From assembly GCF_030247195.1 (NCBI RefSeq), contig NC_080671.1:105635845-105699844 (forward strand): a stretch of DNA of 64,000 nt, written 5' to 3'. The notes beneath the pieces were generated by a model, which was given only the letters and a program-made list of their open reading frames with translations, searched no databases and was not told the origin of the DNA. The stretch's first letter is position 1. Each line of letters starts with the position of its first letter. Below, one piece after another: positions 1 to 11,212 of the stretch. The DNA is from Topomyia yanbarensis (Eukaryota > Arthropoda > Insecta > Diptera > Culicidae). The position numbers and the translations under genes are program-made.

Positions 1-99
1 ATTTTTCTTTATTCATTTAAATTATACATACTTACAAATCTAATAGAAGATTCCTGGTCATATTTCTGAATCATTAGTGCGAACATTGTGTAATTTGGT

Positions 100-380
100 T
101 AAGTACAATGAAAGTTACAAACTTTCCAAACTCGACCTTCTGTTCCTTCCGAAATATTGAAATGGGGTGGCTATATTAAACCGTTAGTCGTGGTCACAAT
201 AAAAACAGATGGGTGGGTAATGTCTGTGACATAACTGGAGCGTCGTGATTTCAATTAGAGACGTTAATTTAAATCTAATAATATTCAACAGAATCAGGTT
301 TGAATGGGAAATTTTCAAATAATTCTCTATGGTAATAATGGTGGTTCTGAAAAGAACTTTTGGTATCGGCGTTGGTGTTG
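100..380. repeat. Histone-spacer-like repeat, copy A
   Basis: This block carries two short motifs found again elsewhere in the window. One is GGGTAATGTC followed by GACATAAC (near 215-240, again near 9745 and 10035). The other is a CTATATTGAAA/CTATATTAAA block near 160-190, again near 11380 and 15300. It lies immediately downstream of a broken minus-strand histone H3 copy, so it is best read as former 3' flank or spacer of a histone gene unit. The copies are diverged and the boundaries are approximate. Confidence 0.4.
343..358 (-). terminator. Histone-type mRNA 3' stem-loop remnant
   Basis: Read on the minus strand this is AGTTCTTTTCAGAACC: a six-pair stem (the outermost pair is A against C) closed by a TTTC loop. 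It matches the shape of metazoan replication-dependent histone mRNA 3' ends, which use this hairpin instead of a poly(A) tail. It sits 20-40 bases downstream of the end of the first H3 fragment, where a histone hairpin belongs. A weaker 15-base version lies at 9866-9880. Since the gene is broken, this is a relic. Confidence 0.6.
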
Positions 381-575
381 ATGGTGATGCGCTGGATCGT
401 TGGATATATTTGGCATGATAGTTACGTGCCTGGCGAACTGTTTTGTAGCCTCGAACAAAACGACAAGACTGGCTTCTTCGGGTCCCATTACGGCTGAACT
501 TTATAAGCTTAGCTCGACTTTGAAATCCTGCACAATCTCACGAATCAGACACTGGTAGGGCCATTTTGTTTGCTA
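381..575 (-). pseudogene. Histone H3 pseudogene fragment, C-terminal part
   Basis: The minus strand resembles the C-terminal two fifths of histone H3 at nucleotide level. In order it keeps the region for LVREI..QDFK, then the FQSSAVM region, a VGLFE-like stretch, and a clean VTIMPK codon run (complement near 425-440). The frame is broken by small indels and stops, so no product is possible. Histone H3 is a core nucleosome protein, normally encoded in tandem histone clusters without introns. Histone-type 3' hairpin DNA lies just downstream at 343-358. Homology fades past about 560 and I see no N-terminal half. A second, longer H3 relic lies 330 bases further on in the same orientation, which suggests decay of a tandem cluster. 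The identity rests on my alignment by eye. Confidence 0.65.
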
Positions 576-900
576 CTAGCACGGAGCTGCACAAAAAAAT
601 CATTTAATGCAGTTAGTTCACGGAGGCTGCCAAAAAGCTCGAATAGAAGCATGCGACTTCAACATTTCTCTTAAACACATGCAATTGAAGCAACACTGAT
701 CACTAGAGGGATGGTGAGGGAACACGCACATTCGTTTTGGTAATTCTGATAATAACAGTAGAAAGGAATGGAAAAGCAGTGCACGAAAACGAGCGAGAGA
801 GGATAATTTAAATTCTATTTCTTTCGTTCCACACATCGTATTTCATATATAGCTTTCTGAAAATTATTTGTTATACACCATAAAATGTAAATTTCATAAT

Positions 901-1250
901 TCAGACGCACTCCCCGCGGACACGTTGAGCCAATTTAATGTATTTGGCCTGAAAGTTATGCGCTTGGCGCACTATTTTGCATTCTCGAACAAACCGACCA
1001 AGTAGGCATCGTTGGCTTCTCGGGGCATCATTACGACTGAGCTTTGTGAGCGTAGCTCGACTTTGCAGTCCTGCACAATCTCACGACCCAGACGCTGGAA
1101 CGATAGCCTACAGATTAGTTGCTCTGTTGCCCTTTAATTGGGGCGAAATTCTTGCAGGGCGACAGTTAGTGATCGGGTTCCGATGAGTCACCAGTAGCTG
1201 GGGCACTTTTTCCGACCGTCGTCATCGCCAACTGCTTTCCTTCGGTGGAC
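901..1250 (-). pseudogene. Histone H3 pseudogene, near full length
   Basis: The minus strand aligns with nearly all of histone H3. Visible islands, from the N-terminus, are GGKAPRKQLA-like codons near 1220-1240, KSAPATG (near 1200), a LREI-like stretch, QRLVREI..QDFK-like DNA near 1070-1110, AYLVGLFE (near 985-1010), and a terminal RVRGECV then stop (901-924), matching the normal RIRGERA ending. Several stops and indels break the frame. The start codon is lost near 1250, where only GCTTGAACG remains at the expected place. Upstream DNA (1250-1613) keeps promoter-like features. H3 packages DNA in nucleosomes; this copy cannot. Together with the 381-575 fragment it marks a dead histone cluster. 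Confidence 0.75.
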
Positions 1251-1613
1251 TGGTTGCTTGCTAGTGCTTGAACGAATACGAATGATGAGAAAAACCGACC
1301 GACAGATATTTATATAACCGCGCTAATATGCACTACAATCGCTTTCTCGCTCGTTCTCGTGCCGTGCACGAGCCTTTCCTTTCCGTCCGGCTTCTAATGG
1401 CCTTACCAAAGGAATATGCCGTCTTTCCGCCACCAACTGCTCTCGTCAAGCAACCCGATGCGAATAATCATAGGAACAAACATGTAGTGGACCTATATAT
1501 AAACTTTTCATTATTTTATTGTTCGGTTGGTCCACCATTGTGACGGCTCTGTGCGGGATGGGCTGAAAATTTTCACTTTTCCGGGTCGTTTTCGAAAAAA
1601 AATTTCAAAACAC
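1250..1613. promoter_or_regulatory. Relic divergent histone-type promoter (H3/H4-like)
   Basis: The segment abuts the lost H3 start and carries two outward-facing TATA-like motifs: TTATATAAATA read on the minus strand (about 1306-1316, towards H3) and TATATATAAAC on the plus strand (about 1494-1506). That is the layout of the bidirectional H3/H4 promoter of insect histone repeats. No H4 coding sequence is recognisable downstream of 1590. The core (1320-1613) recurs at 10920-11212, well conserved over about 280 bases. The promoter reading is inference; the repeated sequence is directly visible. Confidence 0.45.
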
Positions 1614-3329
1614 AATTCGGCGATTCGACGACGAACAAAGCAGGTAAATACAACTTGTTCTTCACTATTCACTCACTTGATGGCTACCACAGTTTGGGTA
1701 TCGATAAAACGATCGATGAACGATAGACCCATTGGTAGTTTGCATGGGCCGCTGAGATATAGATGGCGCGCTGGTACGATTTTCGTTGTGCACGAACAGT
1801 ATGTATAGAGCCATCACTGGTCTGCAACGAATTTTTAACCAGGTAGCTTCAGCATTTGATTTAAACGTTTCTCGACAAACTCTGTGTATGCGTTTTTCCA
1901 GACTTTTTAACCAATTCGTTAACAACACTTGACCTTTTTATTCTTTGTTTGTAATTATTGTATTATTAATGTTTTATGTGCGACTTGATTATTAGAAATA
2001 AGATTAGTACTCAACGACTTCTTTTGAGCCGGAATTCCGAACCGCTTTTTTACTGGGATACTGAAAAACGATTTGTTTTTGTGACCCACACCCATGAATA
2101 ACTATCAAAGTTCGTCATTCCACCGTTTAATGTCTTTTTACAAATAGGGATTTATTATTCAAATGTGCAATTACATAGTCTAATCAAAAAATAAATAAAT
2201 TCTCATCGAAATGTAACAGAAACTTCTACGTCGGACACTGGGTGTACTCAGCTCCGTTGTCCGTACACTTCGTATTTACAGCTTTCCACGAGTTTCCTTA
2301 CCAATAAAATTCAGTCGACTATTAAATTTTTGTTCGACAGAATTCATTTCTTGACACTACTTCTACTACCACGCCGCTATTTGCATTACGTGCTATTGCG
2401 TGACCCCAAGCACTTTATTGGCACTACGGCATGGCGGCATTATTGTACCAACCAGCAAAGTGCTACAGCTGGTAGTAAGATCAACTAAGGCGATAATATT
2501 GTATCACGGGATTAACTCATTTATTCCTGACACGGAAAGAAACCAATACCGCGACGGACCGTCGCACGACTCGACGGCTCACTGACTGACTGGTGGAAGT
2601 GCCAAACACGTGTTTCGCTAATTAGAAATTATGTACCAGTCAGTGCCTATCGATTGAATGGGAGTGTGAAAGCTACGGGAATGAAACCGTTCTTCACGGT
2701 GCATGATGGTTTAGTAACGATTATAACAGGCGTCAGTTGTTTTCTGTGTCCGGCTTTCCGGTGAACCAGTTTTCCACACGCTAAACTAACGGTGACAGAC
2801 GGTGCCCGGCCGTTATCATTACGTTTATTAATGCAGTTTGCTGTACGAATGATCGAATCGTGCTTTCTTTCCGTTTTTTTTTATTAAAATGAATAATATA
2901 AGATGATTAATAGCAAGAATATGTATTTAAAGATTTTATTGAACTGTGTAGTAGAGTTTGTATTCTAATATTCGTCGAGATAGTCTCTAACATAATACTT
3001 TCGACCGAGATGGATTTATGCGCTATTTCAATAGCTTCCGTCAGGTACTTTTCTCGAGGACATCATGCAACAACTTTTGTGCCACCATTGTGAAAGTGCG
3101 TTTGGAATACATAGGGTAAAAGCACTATATTTCGCCACCCTAAACAAACGTTTACTCAACAATGGCTTCAAAGGTAAAAGATTGCATTTATTTTTACTCG
3201 ATTAGAACTAACCTTAATTTCAAATATTGAATGCTATTTTAGTGATCAGTATTAGGATTCCGCAATAAATATTCGTTTTTTCAAACTTCATGAACAGTTC
3301 AATCTTTTCTTGGAAGCTAAAGTAAACAA
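1614..3329. other. No recognisable gene; AT-rich intergenic DNA
   Basis: Both strands were read. Only short open frames under about 95 codons occur, with no recognisable domain, RNA gene or convincing repeat end. Confidence 0.4.
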
Positions 3330-3748
3330 CCCGAGCAGAGTCTGACAACAAATTGAAAACTAAATTTGATGTGGTGCTGTTCGGCAAATGATTACTCAGG
3401 TTGTTGTCGTTTTGGTCGTTTTAACGGTTAAAAGATCAAAATGGAGAGCAGCAAAATTATCCTATGACATCAAACAGAAAAGTAATTCTGCTATCAGTGA
3501 GAGTAAATTGAAAGCTCATTGAGATGTTGATTTTTTTTGATAATAAAATATGTATTCACTTTGATGTTTCACCAAAGAAATATAAACATAGAAAATTCTT
3601 CTAAGAAACTAGAATAGCAAAACGAGATCAAAATTTGATGTGATATTTAAAAAATCTAAAACTGATGGCAAAATAAGATTTCAATTTGATGCTATTATCA
3701 AAATATGATTTCTACTTGTTGTAATTTTGATGTTCGACTTTGTTCGGG
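3330..3748. mobile_element. Candidate MITE with CCCGA(G/A)CA termini
   Basis: The left end reads CCCGAGCAGAGTCTGACA. The right end, reverse-complemented, reads CCCGAACAAAGTCGAACA. These are imperfect terminal inverted repeats of about 23 bases enclosing 419 bp with no coding capacity. The interior is AT-rich and repeats a short TTTGATG motif several times. AA flanks both ends but I cannot define a target-site duplication, so the superfamily is left open. Confidence 0.45.
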
Positions 3749-4108
3749 AATCTTTAATAACTGCCACCAGCTCAGTGTGACAACCATCAAATCTCTAAAT
3801 CACCGAAGCTCACCAACAGGACCATTTTTCTCACGCATAATTTACTCGGCCGAATCTCCCCGACTGTGCCATTGTATCATGAATGGAAGTCATAAACCAA
3901 ACTGCTGGATATTTCGCGCTCGATTCAAGATGTACACATTTTTTTTCTTTTTTGAGAACTCTTTCAATCCTGTTCCTGGCAGCCTTACAGTTTGCTAGCT
4001 AACACCGGCTCGGCGAAATCCTACCAGGTTCGGCATACCGCGTTGGTTGATTCGTTGGCTGGTGGGTGGGTTTTTTTGTCAGCCTGCAGCCTGTTAGGTA
4101 CCGTGCAC

Positions 4109-4623
4109 TAGAGATGGGCAATTCGTTCGCGAACGGTTGAAGTGAACTGGTTCTTTGAAGAGAATGAGCGAACGGAAGTTCTTTTTAAAAGAACGGTAGT
4201 TCTCAATTCTCTTCAAAGCGAATGAACTGAATATGACCCAAAGCCGTTTAGCGAATTTCTCGGACCGATTTTTAGGCGAACGAATGAAAATGAACTGACT
4301 TGCCGTCCCACAAACCGCTCTCTGTGCTCTCCCAGAATAAAACCGGCGAAGAACGACTCATAAGCAAACGACTCATCTCATTCTCTATTTCTCTAGTTAT
4401 GAAGAAATCGAGCCCTTGATGAACTTGTTAAGCATACAGAGGTATAATAGTTTGGGCAGCATCTGTTTGGTCCCTCTCCAAGAATCGAATGTTTTGAGAG
4501 ACATTCGCTAGATAAAAGTAAAATATCAGCTGAACGGAAGAACGGTTCATCTGAACTAGTTCTTTTTATAGAACTGTTCAGTCGGGAATGGTTCTTCGAA
4601 GTGAACTGTTTCGCCCATCTCTA
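4109..4623. mobile_element. Non-autonomous hAT-like transposon
   Basis: A 515-bp element starts TAGAGATGGGC and ends with its exact reverse complement GCCCATCTCTA. It is flanked on both sides by the same 8-bp duplication CCGTGCAC (4101-4108 and 4624-4631). An 8-bp duplication and a TAGAGATG-type end are the hallmarks of hAT DNA transposons. Subterminal sequence is rich in short GAAC/GTTC motifs in both orientations (GAACGG, GAACTG, AGTTCTTT), as in hAT subterminal regions. No transposase frame is present, so movement would need enzyme from elsewhere. The perfect duplication suggests a fairly recent insertion. Confidence 0.85.
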
Positions 4624-5677
4624 CCGTGCACAGTGGAGAAAAGTTAATACCCATGACTTACTTCCTAAATCGTTGGTTGGCTCATTGGTTCCAAATCAAT
4701 GCTCAGTCACTCGAAATGATATGCGGGGTAATACCTACACCTATAGTAGGAATGAAACTTTTCACAGCCAGCGTGGAAAGGAAGTTATAGCCTGGAGGTT
4801 AGTCCTTTCGCTCCCGCTATTCTTCATGTTTCGCAAAACCGAAATTCGTGTTGGCGGTGCTCCTGCTGTAATGGAAGGTCGGTGGGAGTCTTTTTGATTC
4901 TGGACCACACCACTAACAACGAACGCTGTTGTGCTTTTCGGTGGAATTTCCGACAGAGCGTTCCACACAATAGTATCGAACTTGCGAACTGCATTTTTCT
5001 GGATGCGAATCTATGACATTTCGTTGAAAGAAGACCAATAAAAGGTTGATCTAATATTATCGCTTGCTTCTTCCGTGTTATGTTAGTTCCGGTCGGGGAT
5101 TACATTAATGGTCGAAAAGGCCAGTAGCGCGACCTTAGGCTAGAAGCCAAACCATCGGATATATTCGCAGAGTGTCTTCGGAGGAATTGTTGGTCCGAAC
5201 ATTTCTCACAAACTGATAAAAATTAAATTTAAGCATCATGTACTAGGATCAAGCTGAAAAAATATTTTATAACTGAAAAATAGAAACACTCGTCTTAAAA
5301 AAATGCTGAATAATTTGAATTTGTAGGACTAAATGTTATCTAATTATAACGAATTTGTATGGCAACTCACTTAAATTTAATTTAATACAATTGACCACCC
5401 TTAGGAACTGAGAGTTTCGAAAAAGTGACAAGTTCCCGAACAAATCATTTTCTCAGGGATGACTCACTCCAATTTCATTAAGTATCAAATGGAAATAAGG
5501 TATCCTTATCAGCTGCTGTCGAATTTTATTTGGATCCGAGTGTTGGTTGTGGAGTTACGAGTTATAGAGTGTAGTTACATATGAAATGCACAGAAGCTTT
5601 CTGCCTTACTCAAATAGACAGGTTATGCAATCGCTCGGGTTTTCGAGTTTTTAACAGAGGCCAGGGGGCGATAGTAA

Positions 5678-5847
5678 TGGGATTTTCGATTGATTGACAC
5701 CGGTGTAGTGGATTGCACTGGTTTTGCACTTTCTAGCAGAAGTGTCAATGGAACATACCCAGTTTTCTGCACTTCTGCTAGAAAGTGCAAATACGGTGCA
5801 GTTTCAGTGCACTCCACTACACCGGTGTCAATCAATCGAAAACCCCA
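5678..5847. mobile_element. Harbinger-like foldback MITE
   Basis: A 170-bp element with 33-bp nearly perfect terminal inverted repeats (left 5678-5710 beginning TGGGATTTTCGATTGATTG; right 5815-5847) is flanked by a direct TAA on each side. A second, inner inverted pair (TTGCACTTTCTAGCAGAAGT and its complement) lies between the ends, so the whole element folds into one long hairpin. A three-base TAA duplication fits the PIF/Harbinger superfamily. No coding capacity. Confidence 0.75.
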
Positions 5848-5850
5848 TAA

Positions 5851-7942
5851 GATTCCGTTTTTGGCATGCTCCCTTTTGGCGCACTCCGATTTTGGCAACA
5901 AATGGGTTCCGTTTTTGGCAACATTCTCGTTGTACGTAGTAAGTCGTTTAACTGTTAAATACCTTTAACAGGCCAACGATGGTACCCGGGTACCCATAAT
6001 AGAAATGCTCATTGCTATGGCTTCCTTTAACCGATTTGGACACTTTTAGATGTTTTGGATTTAGGAACTCGTCCAATTTTTGATTTTGATTTATTGAACC
6101 GGATGAATGGATCTGGTTCTTGGTAATCCGGATTTTCGGTGGTAATGTTCTAATACTAGTGCATGATTTATAAATTTTAACCCCTTCATGCCCATGTTGT
6201 TTGTGGACAACAACGTTTTTGAATAGCTATAACTTTTGATTAAGGCAAGATTTGCACACAAAAACAAATAAGGCTAATAAATATGACTATTGCCTTTCAT
6301 TTGAGTATTAACAGTTACAAGTATCAGCTATAGAACTGAAGTTATTGCAATTAGTCTGATTGGATTCCGATGGAGCAGTGCTGCCAAGGACAGTTTACGT
6401 TGACGACGGAAAATGAAATTTTCATATATCTTCGTTATGTGGCAAAAACTGATAAAACTGATCAATTTAGACTGTCTTTGGCTACGTTTTCCTAGCAATT
6501 GAACTATTGTAAATTTTCTAGCAGAATTGTATTGAGCATTCAAAGGAAAAAATTAAGCAGCTTCTAGCACTGCAAGGGATGCACCTATCTTTATAAAAAA
6601 GGCTTTTTGTGTTTCTTGAACCCCCCGTTTTCAAGGAAAAATAGTTTCAACATGTACTAGAAAAAAGTTGGGCATGGATGGGTTAATAATATCCTAACTA
6701 TATGAGTATCAAAACTCTTCAAATTGTCTCGGAAGTCATCTATGGTTACGGGACCTTTTGGCAATTAGATAAATGGAATTCGAATGGAAGGACCACTCAC
6801 GGCCCCACAGGAATCTGCTCCGGAATGTCCGTTCCAGGGTCAAGTCACCAAATGGTTCCAAACCCACGAGATATAGCTTACTGATGCAATTCCAAGAATT
6901 TTGATACCCATATTGCTAGTATTCCATTGAAATTCATAAATAGTATCCCAGCACTGGAACATACTTCCGGAAATCCGGATTCACGGGAACGAAGTAACCC
7001 GATTCATTTTTACCAAGTCTAAATGTGGATGAGTTCCCGAATCCAAAACACCCAAAAGTATCAAAATCGGTTGGAAATTGTCTTAGTTATTGGATATTCA
7101 GTTTTGTGGGTATTCGGGTACCCACGTCGTCCTGTTGCATAGTAAAAAGATTCAGGAACCCTCGGGACAAATATGCGATCATGGACAGTGCACAATAAAA
7201 CAAAATTTTCAATAGAGCCTTAGTAACATTGCGAGCCTCTCTCTGTTCACTTTCTCTTTCGATTATAATGTCGTGGGTGTTCAATGTATCGACTGTTTAG
7301 ATGTGTGAAATTTACCTGCGCAATTCTCTACAATATTATAAACCAAATAAATTAAAGCAAGTTTGCTAAATAAACAATGCTATCCATAATGGCTAATTTG
7401 TTATGATTTCTTAAAAAATAGTTCTAGAGATTTTTGGTATTTTCATTGGAACATATTTTTACCGTAGCAATGATGTTTCAATCCCTTTTGTTTGGACAGT
7501 TGCAAGTGATTTTTACAACAAAAATAGTTTTCTTCGAACCTAAACATCTTCAAGCATTGCAATTCGATTTTCAATCCATCAAGATTTATTTATTTTTTAA
7601 AAGAGTTAATTATTTGAGTTTTGACGTCCAGTGGACAGAAGAAAAGCAATTCGAATTAAATGATATTTCACACTTTCGTAATGAGGGGCATTGCACTCGA
7701 GAAATGCGCGAATATTGTGAGAATTCTATTGGACTATGACTTAATTTGATAAAAAGAAATTAAATTCATTTGCTTATTTTGTTTTCATCTCATTCCATTC
7801 TACATATTATTATATGATTAAAACTCCTTGTAACATTTTTGAAACCGTAAATTTAAAATACAAATTTTAAAAATTAGGTATCTTTTCTGGCATGTTTCCG
7901 GTTTTGGCAACTGAAAAAAAAATTGTTGCCAAAAACGGAATC
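5851..7942. mobile_element. Possible 2.1-kb element with 16-bp perfect inverted ends
   Basis: GATTCCGTTTTTGGCA at 5851-5866 is matched exactly in reverse complement at 7927-7942. A partial extra copy lies near 5907, and a small hairpin with the same GTTTTGGCAAC core lies near 7895-7940. The interior carries a piggyBac-like MITE and no long frame. I see no target-site duplication, so two unrelated solo copies of one short repeat are equally possible. Confidence 0.3.
6181..6682. mobile_element. piggyBac-like MITE, TTAA-flanked
   Basis: The left end CCCCTTCATGCCCATGTTG and the reverse-complemented right end CCCATCCATGCCCAACTTT match over most of their length. TTAA flanks both sides (6177-6180 and 6683-6686). 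TTAA duplication plus a CCC-starting terminus is characteristic of the piggyBac superfamily. The 502-bp interior has no transposase, so this is non-autonomous. Confidence 0.7.
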
Positions 7943-8220
7943 CTACAGTATAAGCCACACATCCATGAAGGAGCTATAAAAATACGAGATAACATTCTTA
8001 AGAACCTAAACTAAAGAAAAGAACCTCAACATATGTAACCCCTTAACGATTTGACCATAGAAAACATTTATAAATCGATAGCTATCTGTCAAGCAATCTT
8101 TCGGTTCAAAAAATGGATTTTCTATACTCTACCATAATCAATTCCTTATAAAAGGAATATCGCATAAGGATGGCGATTTTTATACGTATACACATCGTAG
8201 AATATTCAATTCGCAATTCG

Positions 8221-8264
8221 ATTTCCATATTTGCGAATTCAGGTCAATTCGCAAATATGGAAAT
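8221..8264. repeat. Perfect 19-bp-arm palindrome
   Basis: ATTTCCATATTTGCGAATT (8221-8239) and its exact complement (8246-8264) are separated by six bases. It sits in a stretch, 8190-8600, unusually rich in GAAT/ATTCG words, which resembles the tandem repeat at 26.05-26.93 kb in composition. Confidence 0.6.
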
Positions 8265-8699
8265 TTTCGCTCCATGGTTGACTAACTGATCGTAGGAGTG
8301 AACGAATTTCCACTTGCTTAATTGCTCGTTCCTTTACACTGATAGAATATATTCGAATTAGTTTCGTACAGAAAATTTTCAGAAAATATGCGAATTTTTC
8401 GTGCATAGGATGAATCATTCGTAGTTCTATTGAAACACCTTTATTATTTATTACGAGTTTTTCGTTAAAACCACAAAACGTTTTTCGTTGGCTTATTACG
8501 AAGCGGTTTCATTCGGCAAACGAATTGTTCACTGCTATGTACGAAAATTATTTACGAGCACCATTCGTCAAACCGTCAACGTCAAATGAGCTTCAATAGA
8601 GGTGGAATATGGTGTCGTTGTTGCTATACGTCAGATAATTGTTGATCATCACAACGGCCTCGGTCTGGTTATTTAGTAACCGTATCCGTGCCGTGTATC

Positions 8700-9022
8700 T
8701 AGGGTAAAGACTTAATTTTCACCCCATTAGGGAGGGTTCCACACTATTCTATTAATTACGCTGTCTACAGTCGATGAAATGCACATAAATTGGCATCAGT
8801 ATCCTTGCTTCGTTCCCAAGAACCAATTTAATACCAAAAATATCCTGAGAATGGGGAAATACTTTTGTTTGAGCGCCACGAACACTCGAATCGAATGCTT
8901 CTATTTTCGCACTACCATATGGGCCAATGCGTTGAACAAAGATGGCAGACGCTGCTCTAACTAACGGCTTCAAATGGGTAGGGCGATAATAGAAATAGGG
9001 CGAAAATAGTCTCCACACCCTA
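8700..9022. mobile_element. Candidate MITE with TAGGGT termini
   Basis: The left end TAGGGTAAAGACTTAATTTTC and the complemented right end TAGGGTGTGGAGACTATTTTC pair as imperfect inverted repeats of about 26 bp, both continuing into a CRCCC block. The element is 323 bp. Open frames of 61 and 88 codons overlap it on opposite strands but resemble no protein. The target-site duplication is unclear. Confidence 0.5.
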
Positions 9023-9737
9023 TATTAGAAGAATTCATTTGGTATACTTTTTTTTAATTCTTTTCGAACTTGCACCTCCAAATGCAGTGTACCACTAGTA
9101 CGGAAGTTCGCTTAGTATCACCCCCTTTTGCGTATAATTTGAAATATTGCAATAATAGATTGATTCGTTACTTCCTCGAATACCAAATCTGGAATGGACC
9201 AAATTGAAGAGCAGTAATTTTTCTTGAAGCGTGAAATGACGTAAATCAAAACAAAATGCTGTTTTCAACATACTTCATCAATGTTGAAAGACAAATACGC
9301 ATCATCAACGAAACTCGTACATGTAATGGAATTCAGATGACCCTGTGGACAAAAAGATTCGCTTTTGCTATATAAGAACCATGTACAAAGCGTTCTTAAG
9401 ACCACTATGGGTACGAAGATAGGGATCCAGAAATAGTATGCCTTAGAGCACCACACCACACAGATTGCTATAAAATAAGGCTTATCACACTTCTAAGGAG
9501 ATTAAATGCGTTTTTACACTGTTTGATAGATGCTCATGAAAATAAATCAGCAGTACTATAATAATATCTTAAATAAGGTTTTCATGAAAATTTACAAAAT
9601 TTTTGGGAATTTTTTTTTCGCTTTTCATTTTTACGTACTATTCTTAGTTCAACCTTAATCTAGAAGTGACATTCTGGCAGCAGTGGACGAACCGTTGCAT
9701 TTAGCCTGAAGCGATGACGAACTTCTATGTAAAAAAA

Positions 9738-9930
9738 AATGAGTGGGTAATGTCTAGGACATAACCGGAGTGTCGTGACTACTCGTTTGATTTGTAATTC
9801 AAATCGTATGATACTCAATGAAATATGTGGGAAAGTTTAAAGTTATTCTTTATAATAAATATGGTGGTTTGAAAAGAACCTTTGTTGTTGGCGTCTGCGT
9901 TGATAGGGGATGCGCTGGATTCTATGCTCG
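9738..9930. repeat. Histone 3'-flank repeat, copy B
   Basis: This diverged direct repeat of 210-400 carries the GGGTAATGTC block, the degenerate histone hairpin (complement of 9866-9880) and GATGCGCTGGAT, the last remnant of the H3 C-terminus. The H3 body itself is not visible here. A third GGGTAATGTC block follows at about 10034. Confidence 0.45.
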
Positions 9931-10302
9931 TTTCATATTTTCTTGCTTTGAAATATCAATGTTAATACCTCTCGAAACAACCATCGGAATCTTTTTCCTA
10001 GCGTACAGAAATGAATCACGCTAGGCGAAAAACTAGGGACGGGTAATGTCCGGGACAAAACCGCGATGATCATATTCTTAAAATTCTGCTTGTATCTCTT
10101 TCAAATGGCTAAATTTTACGCATTAAGTTCGACTCACCGGGCTCAGCGAAATTTTCCTGGGGATCCCGTTCGTTAATCTATTCAGTAAAACAATTTTATT
10201 GCCGAGTTCTCCGCATTGAATACAGGTCAATAAGCATCTGTCAATACTCAATAAGAGTTAGTAGTTTGCGGTAAATTTATGTCGATAAAAGTTAAGAAAT
10301 GC

Positions 10303-10350
10303 ACCCTCTGCTGCCAACCCCGCAAAACCACGGGGTTGGCAGCAGAGGGT
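10303..10350. mobile_element. Perfect 20-bp-stem hairpin, likely micro-MITE relic
   Basis: ACCCTCTGCTGCCAACCCCG and its exact reverse complement are separated by the 8-base loop CAAAACCA. The right arm runs out into TTAA, so the terminus reads TTAACCCTCTG, a piggyBac-like end; the left TTAA is not preserved. GC content is far above the surroundings. If transcribed it would give a 20-bp perfect RNA hairpin. Confidence 0.6.
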
Positions 10351-10919
10351 TAAGTTGTTTGGAAGAGATGACAGTTATTATATGATTACTAGAAATATAA
10401 AATTGTTCTATAAATTGCATAAGTTATTGACGTGTTAACCCGAAAATCTGTCATTTCATTCTTATAGGAACAATCATTGCAATTATGTCAATTTATGCTT
10501 TGCAAGATATGAAATAACTTCTAAGTGTGGTCACGACACCCCTGTTGTGTCATATACATTAACAATCCATCTTTTTGCATTCGTCCTAATAAGGACGGTT
10601 TGTAGATAACTATGTTGATACAAGACGCGAATTTTTTGAAACAATTCAAACCTTGCCGATGATTGTTTTTACTGCGTACACACATATGATCATTCCCCTT
10701 TCGCAGCTCACACCGAATGAGCACGCTTTGCATCAAGGCGTTCCTATTTATTAACTTTTCGGTGTAGATGAAAGGCCCTCCTTTTGTGCGATAAATGAAA
10801 ATATTTTCATCATTCGTTTTGGTGTAGCTTTCGCTTTGTGGTAGAGTTGCCTCATTCATTGATTTTCTTGGAAGGATTTGCAAAAACCTGTTATTAAGGT
10901 TCAAAATGTACGTAACGCT

Positions 10920-11212
10920 TTCGCTAATATGCACTACTAACGCTTTCTCGCTCGTTCTCGTGCCGTGCATGAGCCTTTCCTTTCCGTCCGGCTTCTAGTG
11001 GCATAATCAAAACGAATATGCCGGCTTGCCCCCACCAACTACTCTCATCAAGCAACCCAATACGAATAATCATAGGAACAAACATGTAGTGGACCTATAT
11101 TTAAAACTTTTCATCATTTTATTGTTTGGTTGGTGCACCATATTGACGGCTCTGTGCGGGATGGGCTGAAAATTTTTACTTTTCCGATCGTTTTTGAAAG
11201 ATTTTTCAAAAC
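10920..11212. repeat. Histone-promoter repeat, copy B
   Basis: This is a direct repeat of 1320-1613, conserved over about 280 bases. It starts at CGCTAATATGCACTAC and includes ATCATAGGAACAAACATGTA, a shared GACCTATAT TATA-like block, and TCTGTGCGGGATGGGCTGAAA. Homology stops sharply at both ends: copy B lacks the H3-side TATA and the H3 body present beside copy A. Confidence 0.7.

Noticed and set aside
10521..10970. 149-codon minus-strand frame
   Set aside because: No domain, biased by AT-rich composition, and its start lies inside the histone-promoter repeat copy.
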